DNA of 64,000 nucleotides, taken from positions 1 to 64,000 of the forward strand of contig CAJUND010000008.1 of NCBI GenBank assembly GCA_910587655.1. Direction: 5' to 3'. The DNA is from an uncultured Agathobacter sp. GTDB lineage: Bacteria > Bacillota > Clostridia > Lachnospirales > Lachnospiraceae. Shown piece by piece: positions 15,729 to 22,538 of this stretch. Both the position numbers and the translations under genes were made by a program. Numbering within the stretch: the stretch's first letter is position 1; every line of letters starts with the position of its first letter. The notes under the pieces were generated by a model that did no database searches, was not told the origin of the DNA, and was given only the letters and a program-made list of their open reading frames with translations.

Positions 15729-17084
15729 CTATATTATTTTACAGGTATTTACTGCCTCTATAATGGTCTTTGCCATATAATCCGTCATTTCATCCGTCAT
15801 ACCAGGATAAACGCCCACCCAGAAGGAATTATTCATAATATACTCTGTGACCTCCAGGCTTCCGGACACCCGGTATTCCCCGGTATCACGCATTGCATCA
15901 AAGCACGGCTGTTTTACGATATTTCCGGAAAACAGAAGCCTTGTCTGTACATGATGCTCCTCGATGTATTTTGTTATGTCATTTCTCTTTAATCCGCTTT
16001 CCGGCTTTACACTGATTAAAAAACCAAACCATGACGGAATACTGTTCTCTGCCGGTTCCGGCAGAAGCAGCTTGTCAGAAACACCTTCCAGTGCTTTGTA
16101 AAGACGTTCCCAGTTATGCCGCCGCCTTTCAATGAACGACGGAAATTTTTCCAGCTGCGCGCAGCCAACTGCCGCCTGCATGTCCGTCACTTTCAGGTTG
16201 TAGCCGAAATGGCTGTAGACATATTTGTGGTCGTAGCCCTGCGGAAGCTGCCCGTATGTGCCGTCATACCGGTGTCCGCAGAAATTATCATGCCCGGACG
16301 GACAGATGCAGTCGCGTCCCCAGTCACGGAATGAAAGAATCAGCCGGTGCAGAAGCGGGTTGTCTGTGTATACGCAGCCGCCCTCGCCCATTGTCATATG
16401 GTGCGGCGGATAAAAACTGCTTGTTCCGATATCGCCCCAGGTGCCGGTATATTTCGTTACGCCGTCAATCGTATATTTTGTACCGAGGGCGTCGCAGTTA
16501 TCCTCCACCAGCCACAGGTTATGTCTGTCACAGAACGCTTTAACTGTTGCAAGGTCAAACGGATTACCCAGCGTATGTGCAATCATGACTGCCTTTGTTT
16601 TTTTTGTATATGCCGCTTCGAGTTTTGTCACATCAATATTGTACTGCGGAACCGTGGCATCCACAAAAACCGGAACCGCCCCGTACTGGATGACCGGGGT
16701 AATGGTTGTCGGAAACCCGCAGGCAACGGTTATGACTTCATCTCCTCTTTTAATCTGTCTCTCCCCCAGCTCCGGGGCAGTCAGCGCCATAAACGCAATC
16801 AGGTTTGCAGAAGACCCGCTGTTTACCAGATGCGCATATTTGATTCCAATCCAGTCTGCAAATTCTTTTTCAAATTTTTCGGAAAATCTTCCTGTAGTCA
16901 GCCAGAAATCCAGGGTGGCATCCGTCAGGGCGCACATTTCCTTTTCATCAAACACGCGTCCTGCATAGCTGATACGCTCCCCCTCCCGATAGGGTTCTTT
17001 TTTCTCCTTAAAATCATGGTAATACTGTGTCACCAGTTCCTTAATCCGGCTTCTTGCCTCTTCCTCATTTTTCCATTCTGCCAT
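15729..17084 (-). CDS. rfbH: CDP-4-keto-6-deoxyglucose-3-dehydratase (E1)
   Basis: This is a PMP and iron-sulfur dependent member of the aminotransferase superfamily. It removes the 3-hydroxyl of CDP-4-keto-6-deoxyglucose on the way to 3,6-dideoxyhexoses. The usual Schiff-base lysine is replaced by histidine (SFYPPHHMTMGEGG), the hallmark of E1, and the [2Fe-2S] pattern C-x-C-x7-C is present (DCICPSGHDNFC), with another cysteine about 61 residues earlier. The chosen start (MAEWKNEEEA) has GGAG 9 bases upstream; an ATG 15 bases earlier (17099) is the alternative. The reductase partner E3, normally encoded nearby, is not in this window. Confidence 0.9.
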   Translation of the reverse strand: MAEWKNEEEARSRIKELVTQYYHDFKEKKEPYREGERISYAGRVFDEKEMCALTDATLDFWLTTGRFSEKFEKEFADWIGIKYAHLVNSGSSANLIAFMALTAPELGERQIKRGDEVITVACGFPTTITPVIQYGAVPVFVDATVPQYNIDVTKLEAAYTKKTKAVMIAHTLGNPFDLATVKAFCDRHNLWLVEDNCDALGTKYTIDGVTKYTGTWGDIGTSSFYPPHHMTMGEGGCVYTDNPLLHRLILSFRDWGRDCICPSGHDNFCGHRYDGTYGQLPQGYDHKYVYSHFGYNLKVTDMQAAVGCAQLEKFPSFIERRRHNWERLYKALEGVSDKLLLPEPAENSIPSWFGFLISVKPESGLKRNDITKYIEEHHVQTRLLFSGNIVKQPCFDAMRDTGEYRVSGSLEVTEYIMNNSFWVGVYPGMTDEMTDYMAKTIIEAVNTCKII

Positions 17085-17139
17085 TTTAAAATTCTCCATT
17101 TCCTATAATCATTCCGGGAAGCATGAAATACTGCCGCAT

Positions 17140-17910
17140 TTATACTTTCCATGGCGCCGTGCCGCTGTCCCAGAGCTTTTCAAGGTATTCCCTGTCGTGG
17201 ATATTATCCATCGGCGACCAGAAACCGGAATGCTTGTATGCCGCCATCTGTCCGTCCGCTGCCAGACGCTCGAACGGTACCGTTTCCAGCATCGTACTGC
17301 CGTCCCCAAGGTATTCATACACACCGGGTTCCATAACCATAAAGCCAATGTTGACCCATGCCTGGTCGGAACGCGCCTTTTCCTTAAAGCCCAGCACCTG
17401 GTTTTCTTCCGCATCCAGCTGCAGCGCCCCGAACCGGCCCTCCGGCTGTGTGGTGGATATGGTAACTGTTTTTTTCTGCTTACCGTGGAACTGCAGCAGC
17501 TTATCTATATCCACATCCGAAACACCGTCCCCATAAGTCAGCAGAAACGGTTCCTCGCCAATATAATCCCTGACCTTTAAGATTCTACCTGCCGTCAGGG
17601 TTTCCAACCCGGTATCCACCAGGGTCACCTTCCAGGGCTCGCTGTTTTTCACCAGCACCTGAGCCCTCTGGTTTTTCAGGCAGATTTCTATCTGACTGTT
17701 GTTCCTGTAATAATTGACAAAATATTCTTTTATCATATGCCCCTTATAACCGCAGCATACGATAAATTCCCGGAATCCGTATGCGGCATACTGCCTCATG
17801 ATATGCCATAAAATCGGTCTTCCCCCGACTTCCACCATGGGCTTGGGGCGAAGCCTGGATTCCTCACTGATTCTTGTTCCTTTTCCACCTGCCAGGATTA
17901 CTACTTTCAT
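17140..17910 (-). CDS. rfbF: Glucose-1-phosphate cytidylyltransferase
   Basis: This enzyme makes CDP-glucose from CTP and glucose 1-phosphate, the first step to CDP-dideoxyhexoses. The 256-residue protein has an intact nucleotidyltransferase signature at its N-terminus (MKVVILAGGKGTRISEES), then PKPMVEVGGRPILWHIM, the metal-binding LTYGDGVSDVDI, and FWSPMDNIHDREYLEKLWDSG typical of RfbF. The start at 17910 is set by GGAG 8 bases upstream, within the end of rfbG; the stop of rfbG and this ATG are separated by 5 bases, so translation is coupled. It lies 55 bases upstream of rfbH. Confidence 0.93.
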   Translation of the reverse strand: MKVVILAGGKGTRISEESRLRPKPMVEVGGRPILWHIMRQYAAYGFREFIVCCGYKGHMIKEYFVNYYRNNSQIEICLKNQRAQVLVKNSEPWKVTLVDTGLETLTAGRILKVRDYIGEEPFLLTYGDGVSDVDIDKLLQFHGKQKKTVTISTTQPEGRFGALQLDAEENQVLGFKEKARSDQAWVNIGFMVMEPGVYEYLGDGSTMLETVPFERLAADGQMAAYKHSGFWSPMDNIHDREYLEKLWDSGTAPWKV

Positions 17911-17915
17911 GCGGT

Positions 17916-18962
17916 TTACTCCATTAAAAATTCCTGTATCTGCGCTTCCATACACTCCCTGATGTTTTTACCATCCTGGTATGTTTTTGTCCATTCAACT
18001 GTTTTTTCCACAGCTTTTTTGATGTTCCATCTGGGTTTCCACCCGATTTTACTTTTTATAAGGGAACAGTCCAGTTTCAGAAACGAAGCCTCATGCGGCC
18101 CCCCGTCGCTGACATTTTTCCAGGATGCCCCATGCCATGCACTGCAGAAAAGGTCTGCCAGTTCCCCGGCTGTAATGCAGTCGTCCTCCTGCGGACCCAC
18201 GTTATAATATCCCTGCATTTTAGCAGACTGTGCCTGTTTTTCCACAATCATAAGATACGCCATTAAAGGCTCCAGCACATGCTGGAACGGACGGATGGAA
18301 GCCGGATTTCTGATTATAATCTCTTCCCCTGCCATGGCGGCACGCACACAGTCCGGTATAATGCGGTCCTTTGCAAAATCACCGCCGCCAATTACATTAC
18401 CTGCCCTCGCGGTGGATACTGCAGTTCCTGCTTCTTCCAGAAATGATTTTTTATAACTGTGCGTTATCAGTTCAGAGCAGGACTTGCTGTTAGAATACGG
18501 ATCGTATCCGTCCAGCGCATCCGTTTCCCGGTAGCCCCAGCTCCATTCCCGGTTTTCATATACCTTATCCGTGGTAACATTTAATACCGACATAACACCC
18601 TCTGTACTGCGCACACACTCCAAAAGGTTTACGGTTCCCATCACATTTGTTTCGTAGGTATAAACCGGATTCCGGTAGCTTTCCCGCACAATCGGCTGTG
18701 CGGCAAGATGAAATACCAGCTCCGGCCTGCATTTATTAAATATGCTTTTTAAATGGCTGTAATCCCGGATATCCCCCTCTACGGAATCCATATGTTCCCC
18801 TGCAGAAGACAGCTCAAACAGGTTTTCCCCTTCCGGCGGCAGCGCATAGCCGGTAACGTTTGCACCTGCCATTTCAAGCATGGTGCAAAGCCAGCTTCCC
18901 TTAAAGCCGGTATGTCCGGTGACCAGTACATTTTTTCCCTTGTAAAAATCCATTGTTTCCAT
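17916..18962 (-). CDS. rfbG: CDP-glucose 4,6-dehydratase
   Basis: This NAD-dependent short-chain dehydratase converts CDP-glucose to CDP-4-keto-6-deoxyglucose. It shows the Rossmann motif TGHTGFKGSWL, the family's FHLAAQPIVRESYRNPVYTYETNVMGTVNLLE, the active-site Y-x3-K (YDPYSNSKSCSE) and RAGNVIGGGDFAKDRIIPD, all diagnostic for RfbG. The start at 18962 (METMDFYKGKNVLVTG) has GGGAGG 10 bases upstream. The spacing to the preceding stop is 5 bases, the same arrangement as the next junction. It sits between two cytidylyltransferase-like genes. Confidence 0.93.
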   Translation of the reverse strand: METMDFYKGKNVLVTGHTGFKGSWLCTMLEMAGANVTGYALPPEGENLFELSSAGEHMDSVEGDIRDYSHLKSIFNKCRPELVFHLAAQPIVRESYRNPVYTYETNVMGTVNLLECVRSTEGVMSVLNVTTDKVYENREWSWGYRETDALDGYDPYSNSKSCSELITHSYKKSFLEEAGTAVSTARAGNVIGGGDFAKDRIIPDCVRAAMAGEEIIIRNPASIRPFQHVLEPLMAYLMIVEKQAQSAKMQGYYNVGPQEDDCITAGELADLFCSAWHGASWKNVSDGGPHEASFLKLDCSLIKSKIGWKPRWNIKKAVEKTVEWTKTYQDGKNIRECMEAQIQEFLME

Positions 18963-18967
18963 TAATT

Positions 18968-19741
18968 CTAATCCTCCCATACCTTCCACGGTGCCAGTCC
19001 CACTGCCCACAGGTGTTCCAGCCATGTCTTGTCCCTGATTGTTTCTACCGGGGACCAGAATCCTTCGTGACGGTATGTCTGCACGGTTTCTGTTCCTGCC
19101 AGACAGTCCATCAGGGTGGTGCCCAGCGGATGCTGCAGATGCTGCAATGCGCGCGGCTCCAGTACCATGCTGCAGGCATTAACCCAGGCGTCCTGCCCGC
19201 CTCCGCTGTTATTACTGCCGGTTCCCCTGTAAGTTCCGTCCGGTTCCAATGAAAGTATTTCATTTCTTCCGGTCGGATGTGCCACTGCAAAGGTTGCCGA
19301 CATACCGGATTCCTTATGAAACTTTACCATTTCCCCGATATCAATATCCGACAGACAGTCCCCGTATGATACCAGTACCGGCTCGTCCCCCACGTATTCA
19401 CGCGCCATGTACATCCGCTCCAGAACCGAGGAATTTCTTCCGGTATCTATAATGGATACCTTCCAGTCCTCGGTCTGTTTCCTGTGAACCTCAACCTGGT
19501 TTGTCTGTAAATCCACTGTAATATCTGACTGGTAAACATAAAAATTGAGGAAATAATCCTTTATCACATCCCCCTTGTAGCCGGTGCAGATAATAAAGTC
19601 ATGGTACCCGTAATGGTCGTACTGCTTCATAATATGCCACAAAAGCGGCCGTCTGCCGATTTCCGCCATTGGCTTTGGCATTTTTTCATCTTCTTCAATT
19701 AAGGTACTTGGCAGACCTCCTGCCAGAATAATTACTTTCAC
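18968..19741 (-). CDS. Divergent glucose-1-phosphate cytidylyltransferase paralogue
   Basis: This 257-residue protein is clearly related to RfbF along its whole length (KPMAEIGRRPLLWHIMKQYDHYGYHDFIICTGYKGDVIKDYF, FWSPVETIRDKTWLEHLWAVG). The catalytic signature is changed: the neighbour's LAGGKGTR is here LAGGLPST, losing the conserved Gly-Thr-Arg, and YGDG is YGDC. It may be inactive on CTP, act on another sugar phosphate, or be a regulatory partner. It has a GTG start with GGAGG 7 bases upstream, right after the stop of the Rpn-type gene. Why a CDP-sugar operon keeps two copies is not clear. Confidence 0.8.
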   Translation of the reverse strand: MKVIILAGGLPSTLIEEDEKMPKPMAEIGRRPLLWHIMKQYDHYGYHDFIICTGYKGDVIKDYFLNFYVYQSDITVDLQTNQVEVHRKQTEDWKVSIIDTGRNSSVLERMYMAREYVGDEPVLVSYGDCLSDIDIGEMVKFHKESGMSATFAVAHPTGRNEILSLEPDGTYRGTGSNNSGGGQDAWVNACSMVLEPRALQHLQHPLGTTLMDCLAGTETVQTYRHEGFWSPVETIRDKTWLEHLWAVGLAPWKVWED

Positions 19742-19755
19742 TTTTGTTCCTCCAT

Positions 19756-20751
19756 TCAGCTGTCAGTATTTTCGTGCATTTCCTGCTTCTTTTTTATAAA
19801 GTTATGATAAATCCTGTCAGTATCAAACTCCGGCATATCCTGGCAGACAACTTCAAATAAACATCGAATCTCCTCCGGAGTTTTTTCCAGTTCATCTGCT
19901 ATCTCATCGAGACTTTTCTGTTTTTTAATTTTCTGGTAAATTAATGATGCTGTATGGAACACTTCACCTTCTAAACGCCCTTCTTTTCTGCCTTCTTTTC
20001 TGCCTTCTTTTCTGCCTTCTTCTCGTCCTTCTTCCCTGCTGTCAGCACGCTCAAGCATCAACTGTCTGTCAAATGTATAATCCAGTCTCACCACTTTTAC
20101 CACCTCCATACGGTGCTTTATCAGAAAATCCCGGAGCACATTTTCCTCTATACAACAATCAATCGCCATCTCAATTGCATGCTCCAGTTCCTCATCTTTA
20201 AACTCCCGGTGAAATTTACGTACATAATCTACAAACACCATATATTCTCTTAAAAAAGAACATTTGTTAAGAAGTTCCCTGTTCTTTCCGTAATTAATAT
20301 TGTATACCCTGCAGGTCAGTTCCAGCTCCGGATTTTCCACCGGATGCACAAATGCATCTGAAAGTCTCATATCATACTGCTCCGGCTGTGCCTCTTCCCC
20401 GTTGTAAAACACTGCAAAACGTGGTGTCGGAATTTTCACCTGCCTGCGTCCGTAGATATTTTTATCCTTGATCATCCTCTCCAGAATATTTGAAAAATAA
20501 ACCAGGCTGCGTACCGGCATATTCGGGCAGATACTTGACTGGTGTTCATATACGCTTAAGTTCATATCCAGCATAAAGGATGCGTCATTGTGCACTGTCA
20601 GGGAAATCCCCCTGTCCAGTGTGCAAATCTCCACAAGATCCGGATCCGTGTAATCAGAATGGTTCACTGCATTATATAGTTCCAGTGCATTCCTCCTGTC
20701 CTCCATCAGCATGCTGAAAACGTCACTTTTGTACTCTCTGTTTCCTGCCAT
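19756..20751 (-). CDS. Rpn/PD-(D/E)XK nuclease-type protein
   Basis: This 331-residue protein resembles the Rpn (YhgA-like, 'PD-(D/E)XK nuclease family transposase') group common in Lachnospiraceae. Features that fit are KSDVFSMLMEDRRNALELYNAVN near the start, DASFMLDMNLSVYEHQSSICPNMPVRSLVYFSNILE with the acidic/basic active-site region, and PTPRFAVFYNG. After the catalytic domain comes a run of four-residue repeats (REEGREEGRKEGRKEGRKEG) and a helical tail. Such proteins are thought to cleave DNA and promote recombination. The start at 20751 follows AAGGAGGAG. It lies at the head of the CDP-sugar operon, behind the only promoter I see there. Confidence 0.75.
   Translation of the reverse strand: MAGNREYKSDVFSMLMEDRRNALELYNAVNHSDYTDPDLVEICTLDRGISLTVHNDASFMLDMNLSVYEHQSSICPNMPVRSLVYFSNILERMIKDKNIYGRRQVKIPTPRFAVFYNGEEAQPEQYDMRLSDAFVHPVENPELELTCRVYNINYGKNRELLNKCSFLREYMVFVDYVRKFHREFKDEELEHAIEMAIDCCIEENVLRDFLIKHRMEVVKVVRLDYTFDRQLMLERADSREEGREEGRKEGRKEGRKEGRLEGEVFHTASLIYQKIKKQKSLDEIADELEKTPEEIRCLFEVVCQDMPEFDTDRIYHNFIKKKQEMHENTDS
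19979..20038. repeat. 12-bp tandem repeat inside the Rpn-type gene
   Basis: Three exact copies of CCTTCTTTTCTG (19979-20014) are followed by two imperfect ones (20015-20038). They encode the (K/E)EGR units. Copy-number change would keep the frame and alter only linker length. Confidence 0.8.
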
Positions 20752-20925
20752 ATGATTCTCCTCCTTTGCAATACACGTACAGCAGGAAAACCATTGTACA
20801 TCCATTTTCTTATTTGTCTGTATCTCCCGTCAGTTTCCTGCTTTTAATTGTAAAATTTTGAAAATAAAAGCATGAATTTTCGGGATTTGTATGATATCAG
20901 CTTTATGAAATGAAATCCGGATATG

Positions 20926-20943
20926 CTGCCATCCCTATGGCAG
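20926..20943. promoter_or_regulatory. Leader hairpin or operator of the Rpn/rfb operon
   Basis: CTGCCATCCCTATGGCAG has perfect 7-bp arms around a 4-base loop. It lies about 16-33 bases after the predicted transcription start, so it could be a 5'-end stabilising hairpin or a repressor site. The 210-base leader (20752-20960) holds nothing else I can name. Confidence 0.4.
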
Positions 20944-20965
20944 TGTGAAATTATGCTTTGAAAGA

Positions 20966-20994
20966 ATTATAACATTTGAAGGAGGGAAATGCAA
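20966..20994 (-). promoter_or_regulatory. Sigma-A promoter of the Rpn/CDP-sugar operon
   Basis: TTGCAT (20989-20994) and TATAAT (20966-20971) are separated by 17 bases on the minus strand. Confidence 0.65.
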
Positions 20995-21075
20995 TAACTC
21001 CCCTCCCAATAAATACAATATGCCCTGTATCATTATAGCAGTTAATCAGCCAGGTACTTCATGACAGATTCAAAT

Positions 21076-21936
21076 CTAATTGTATATTACCGCATCAGAT
21101 ACGATTCCATAGCCATGGGACTCTGAATGATACTCTACCGTAAGCAACATACAATTGTTAATAGCTATATCAGTTTCTGAAAAAGGTTTTTTTGTTTTCC
21201 CCAGTTCAGACGATGTATAAACAACTTTGTCATCAGCCTTTATTACAATATATCCTGTAACATCACTGTATGCATTTTCTTCCATGGAAAACCCGCATTT
21301 TAGAAGAGAATATTCTTCATTAAGATTAAATGTAACGAAAGAATCACTTTCTTGAAATTCTATTGCGTTTACATATGTATTCCCATATGAATCTGTTTCG
21401 CTGTCCGGAAAATCAACTCCATGGGAATCAACCACCCGCTTATTCTTCAAATCCGTTTTATCCTGAATGATTTTCCCCACATATGCTCCATCCTCTTTAA
21501 TCGTTAATGAACGGTCTGAACCCAGTAAGCTGTCAATAAAACTTTTATCAAAATATTCACGGCCATCAATTATCGCCATGGATTTTTTTGAATTAAGCGA
21601 CACTTCCTCACCGTCTACGGATAATCGTAAATCTCTGAATTTAAATATTGGAGTATCTCCCATCTGCTCTTTTAATTCGTCCAGTTCTTTAACTGTGTCC
21701 TTCAGCTGCTTGGCATACCGGTCATTGGATACCATCAGATTCTGATATTCTTTAATGAAACCATCCATATTATTTATATTAACCGTATTGTTATCACCTG
21801 TTATTTCTTCAATTGAATTCTGGAGATTTTTTTGAAATTTTTGCTGTCCATACGATGAACCGACAAAAGCGGCTGAAACGGTTGCTGCCGCACCAAGTGC
21901 TGCTGCAATTAAAGTAATTCTGTTTGTTTTATTCAA
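21076..21936 (-). CDS. Membrane-anchored protein with NPCBM-like C-terminal domain
   Basis: This 286-residue protein has one N-terminal membrane helix (ITLIAAALGAAATVSAAFVG), a coiled-coil stretch (about 60-95, KEYQNLMVSNDRYAKQLKDTVKELDELKEQMG), a central domain containing SVDGEEVSLNSKKSMAIIDGREYFDKSF, and a C-terminal beta-rich region (YSLLKCGFSMEENAYSDVTGYIVIKADDKVVYTSSELGK..) resembling NPCBM/NEW2 carbohydrate-binding domains. The start is TTG with AAGGG 6 bases upstream. It follows the Xre regulator gene by 38 bases. The exact role is unknown; the C-terminal assignment is by pattern only. Confidence 0.65.
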   Translation of the reverse strand: MNKTNRITLIAAALGAAATVSAAFVGSSYGQQKFQKNLQNSIEEITGDNNTVNINNMDGFIKEYQNLMVSNDRYAKQLKDTVKELDELKEQMGDTPIFKFRDLRLSVDGEEVSLNSKKSMAIIDGREYFDKSFIDSLLGSDRSLTIKEDGAYVGKIIQDKTDLKNKRVVDSHGVDFPDSETDSYGNTYVNAIEFQESDSFVTFNLNEEYSLLKCGFSMEENAYSDVTGYIVIKADDKVVYTSSELGKTKKPFSETDIAINNCMLLTVEYHSESHGYGIVSDAVIYN

Positions 21937-21974
21937 TGTATTCCCTTCCCTCTTTTGTATAATTAAATCCCAAA

Positions 21975-22310
21975 TTAACTGTTATTTTCCAAAGTACTTC
22001 TTAACCCTTTCACCAATGATAAAATAATTTTTATCTCATATTCGGAGCAGGTGTTCAACTCCTGAAATAAAACATTCCTTATTTTTAAGTCTTCTGCCAT
22101 TTCGGGATAGAAAACCTGACAAAGCGGCAGGTCAAGTTCTCTGACCAGAAGATATAAAATTTCAAATTTGGGATTACCAGTATTATTTTCTATATCTATA
22201 ATTGTTCTTTTACAGACACCAATCTTCTCTGCTAAAGCCTCCTGGGACAAATGCCTGCTTTTTCTCGTCGTGCGGACTACATCACCCAGCGCTTCTCCTA
22301 TATGATTCAC
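21975..22310 (-). CDS. Xre-family DNA-binding regulator
   Basis: This 111-residue protein has an N-terminal helix-turn-helix of the Cro/C1 type (residues about 8-62: GDVVRTTRKSRHLSQEALAEKIGVCKRTIIDIENNTGNPKFEILYLLVRELD). A short helical C-terminus may mediate dimerisation. GAGGTGAG lies upstream of the ATG. It is encoded with the NPCBM-like membrane protein behind a strong promoter and probably controls that unit. The pair lies between two glycan gene blocks and looks like inserted cargo. Confidence 0.85.
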   Translation of the reverse strand: MNHIGEALGDVVRTTRKSRHLSQEALAEKIGVCKRTIIDIENNTGNPKFEILYLLVRELDLPLCQVFYPEMAEDLKIRNVLFQELNTCSEYEIKIILSLVKGLRSTLENNS

Positions 22311-22329
22311 TGTGACTCACCTCGCATAT

Positions 22330-22358
22330 ATTATATAATACACTATTTAAAAGAACAA
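22330..22358 (-). promoter_or_regulatory. Sigma-A promoter of the Xre gene
   Basis: TTGTTC (22353-22358) and TATAAT (22330-22335) are separated by 17 bases on the minus strand, 20 bases before the start codon. Confidence 0.65.
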
Positions 22359-22426
22359 TTAGTTTAAATTCGTTATAAAGTGTACTCAATTTCACCTTCC
22401 CGTTATTTTTTGTTAATTTCTTTCAA

Positions 22427-22476
22427 TGATAAAAACAAAAGTGTTAAGCCGCAGGTTTTCAACCAGAGCTTAACAC
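22427..22476 (-). terminator. Terminator of the large glycan locus
   Basis: GTGTTAAGC (22441-22449) and GCTTAACAC (22468-22476) form a 9-bp stem with an inner GGTT/AACC pair. On the minus strand it is followed by a run rich in T (complement of 22427-22440). It lies about 60 bases after the last gene of the locus. Confidence 0.8.
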
Positions 22477-22538
22477 CATTTGTTTTTATATATGATATCA
22501 AAACCATACTGAAGGTTTTCACTAATAAAAAATTTCCA

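Noticed and set aside
19756..20751. Active insertion sequence
   Set aside because: The Rpn-type protein is related to proteins annotated as transposases, but I found no terminal inverted repeats or target duplications around it.
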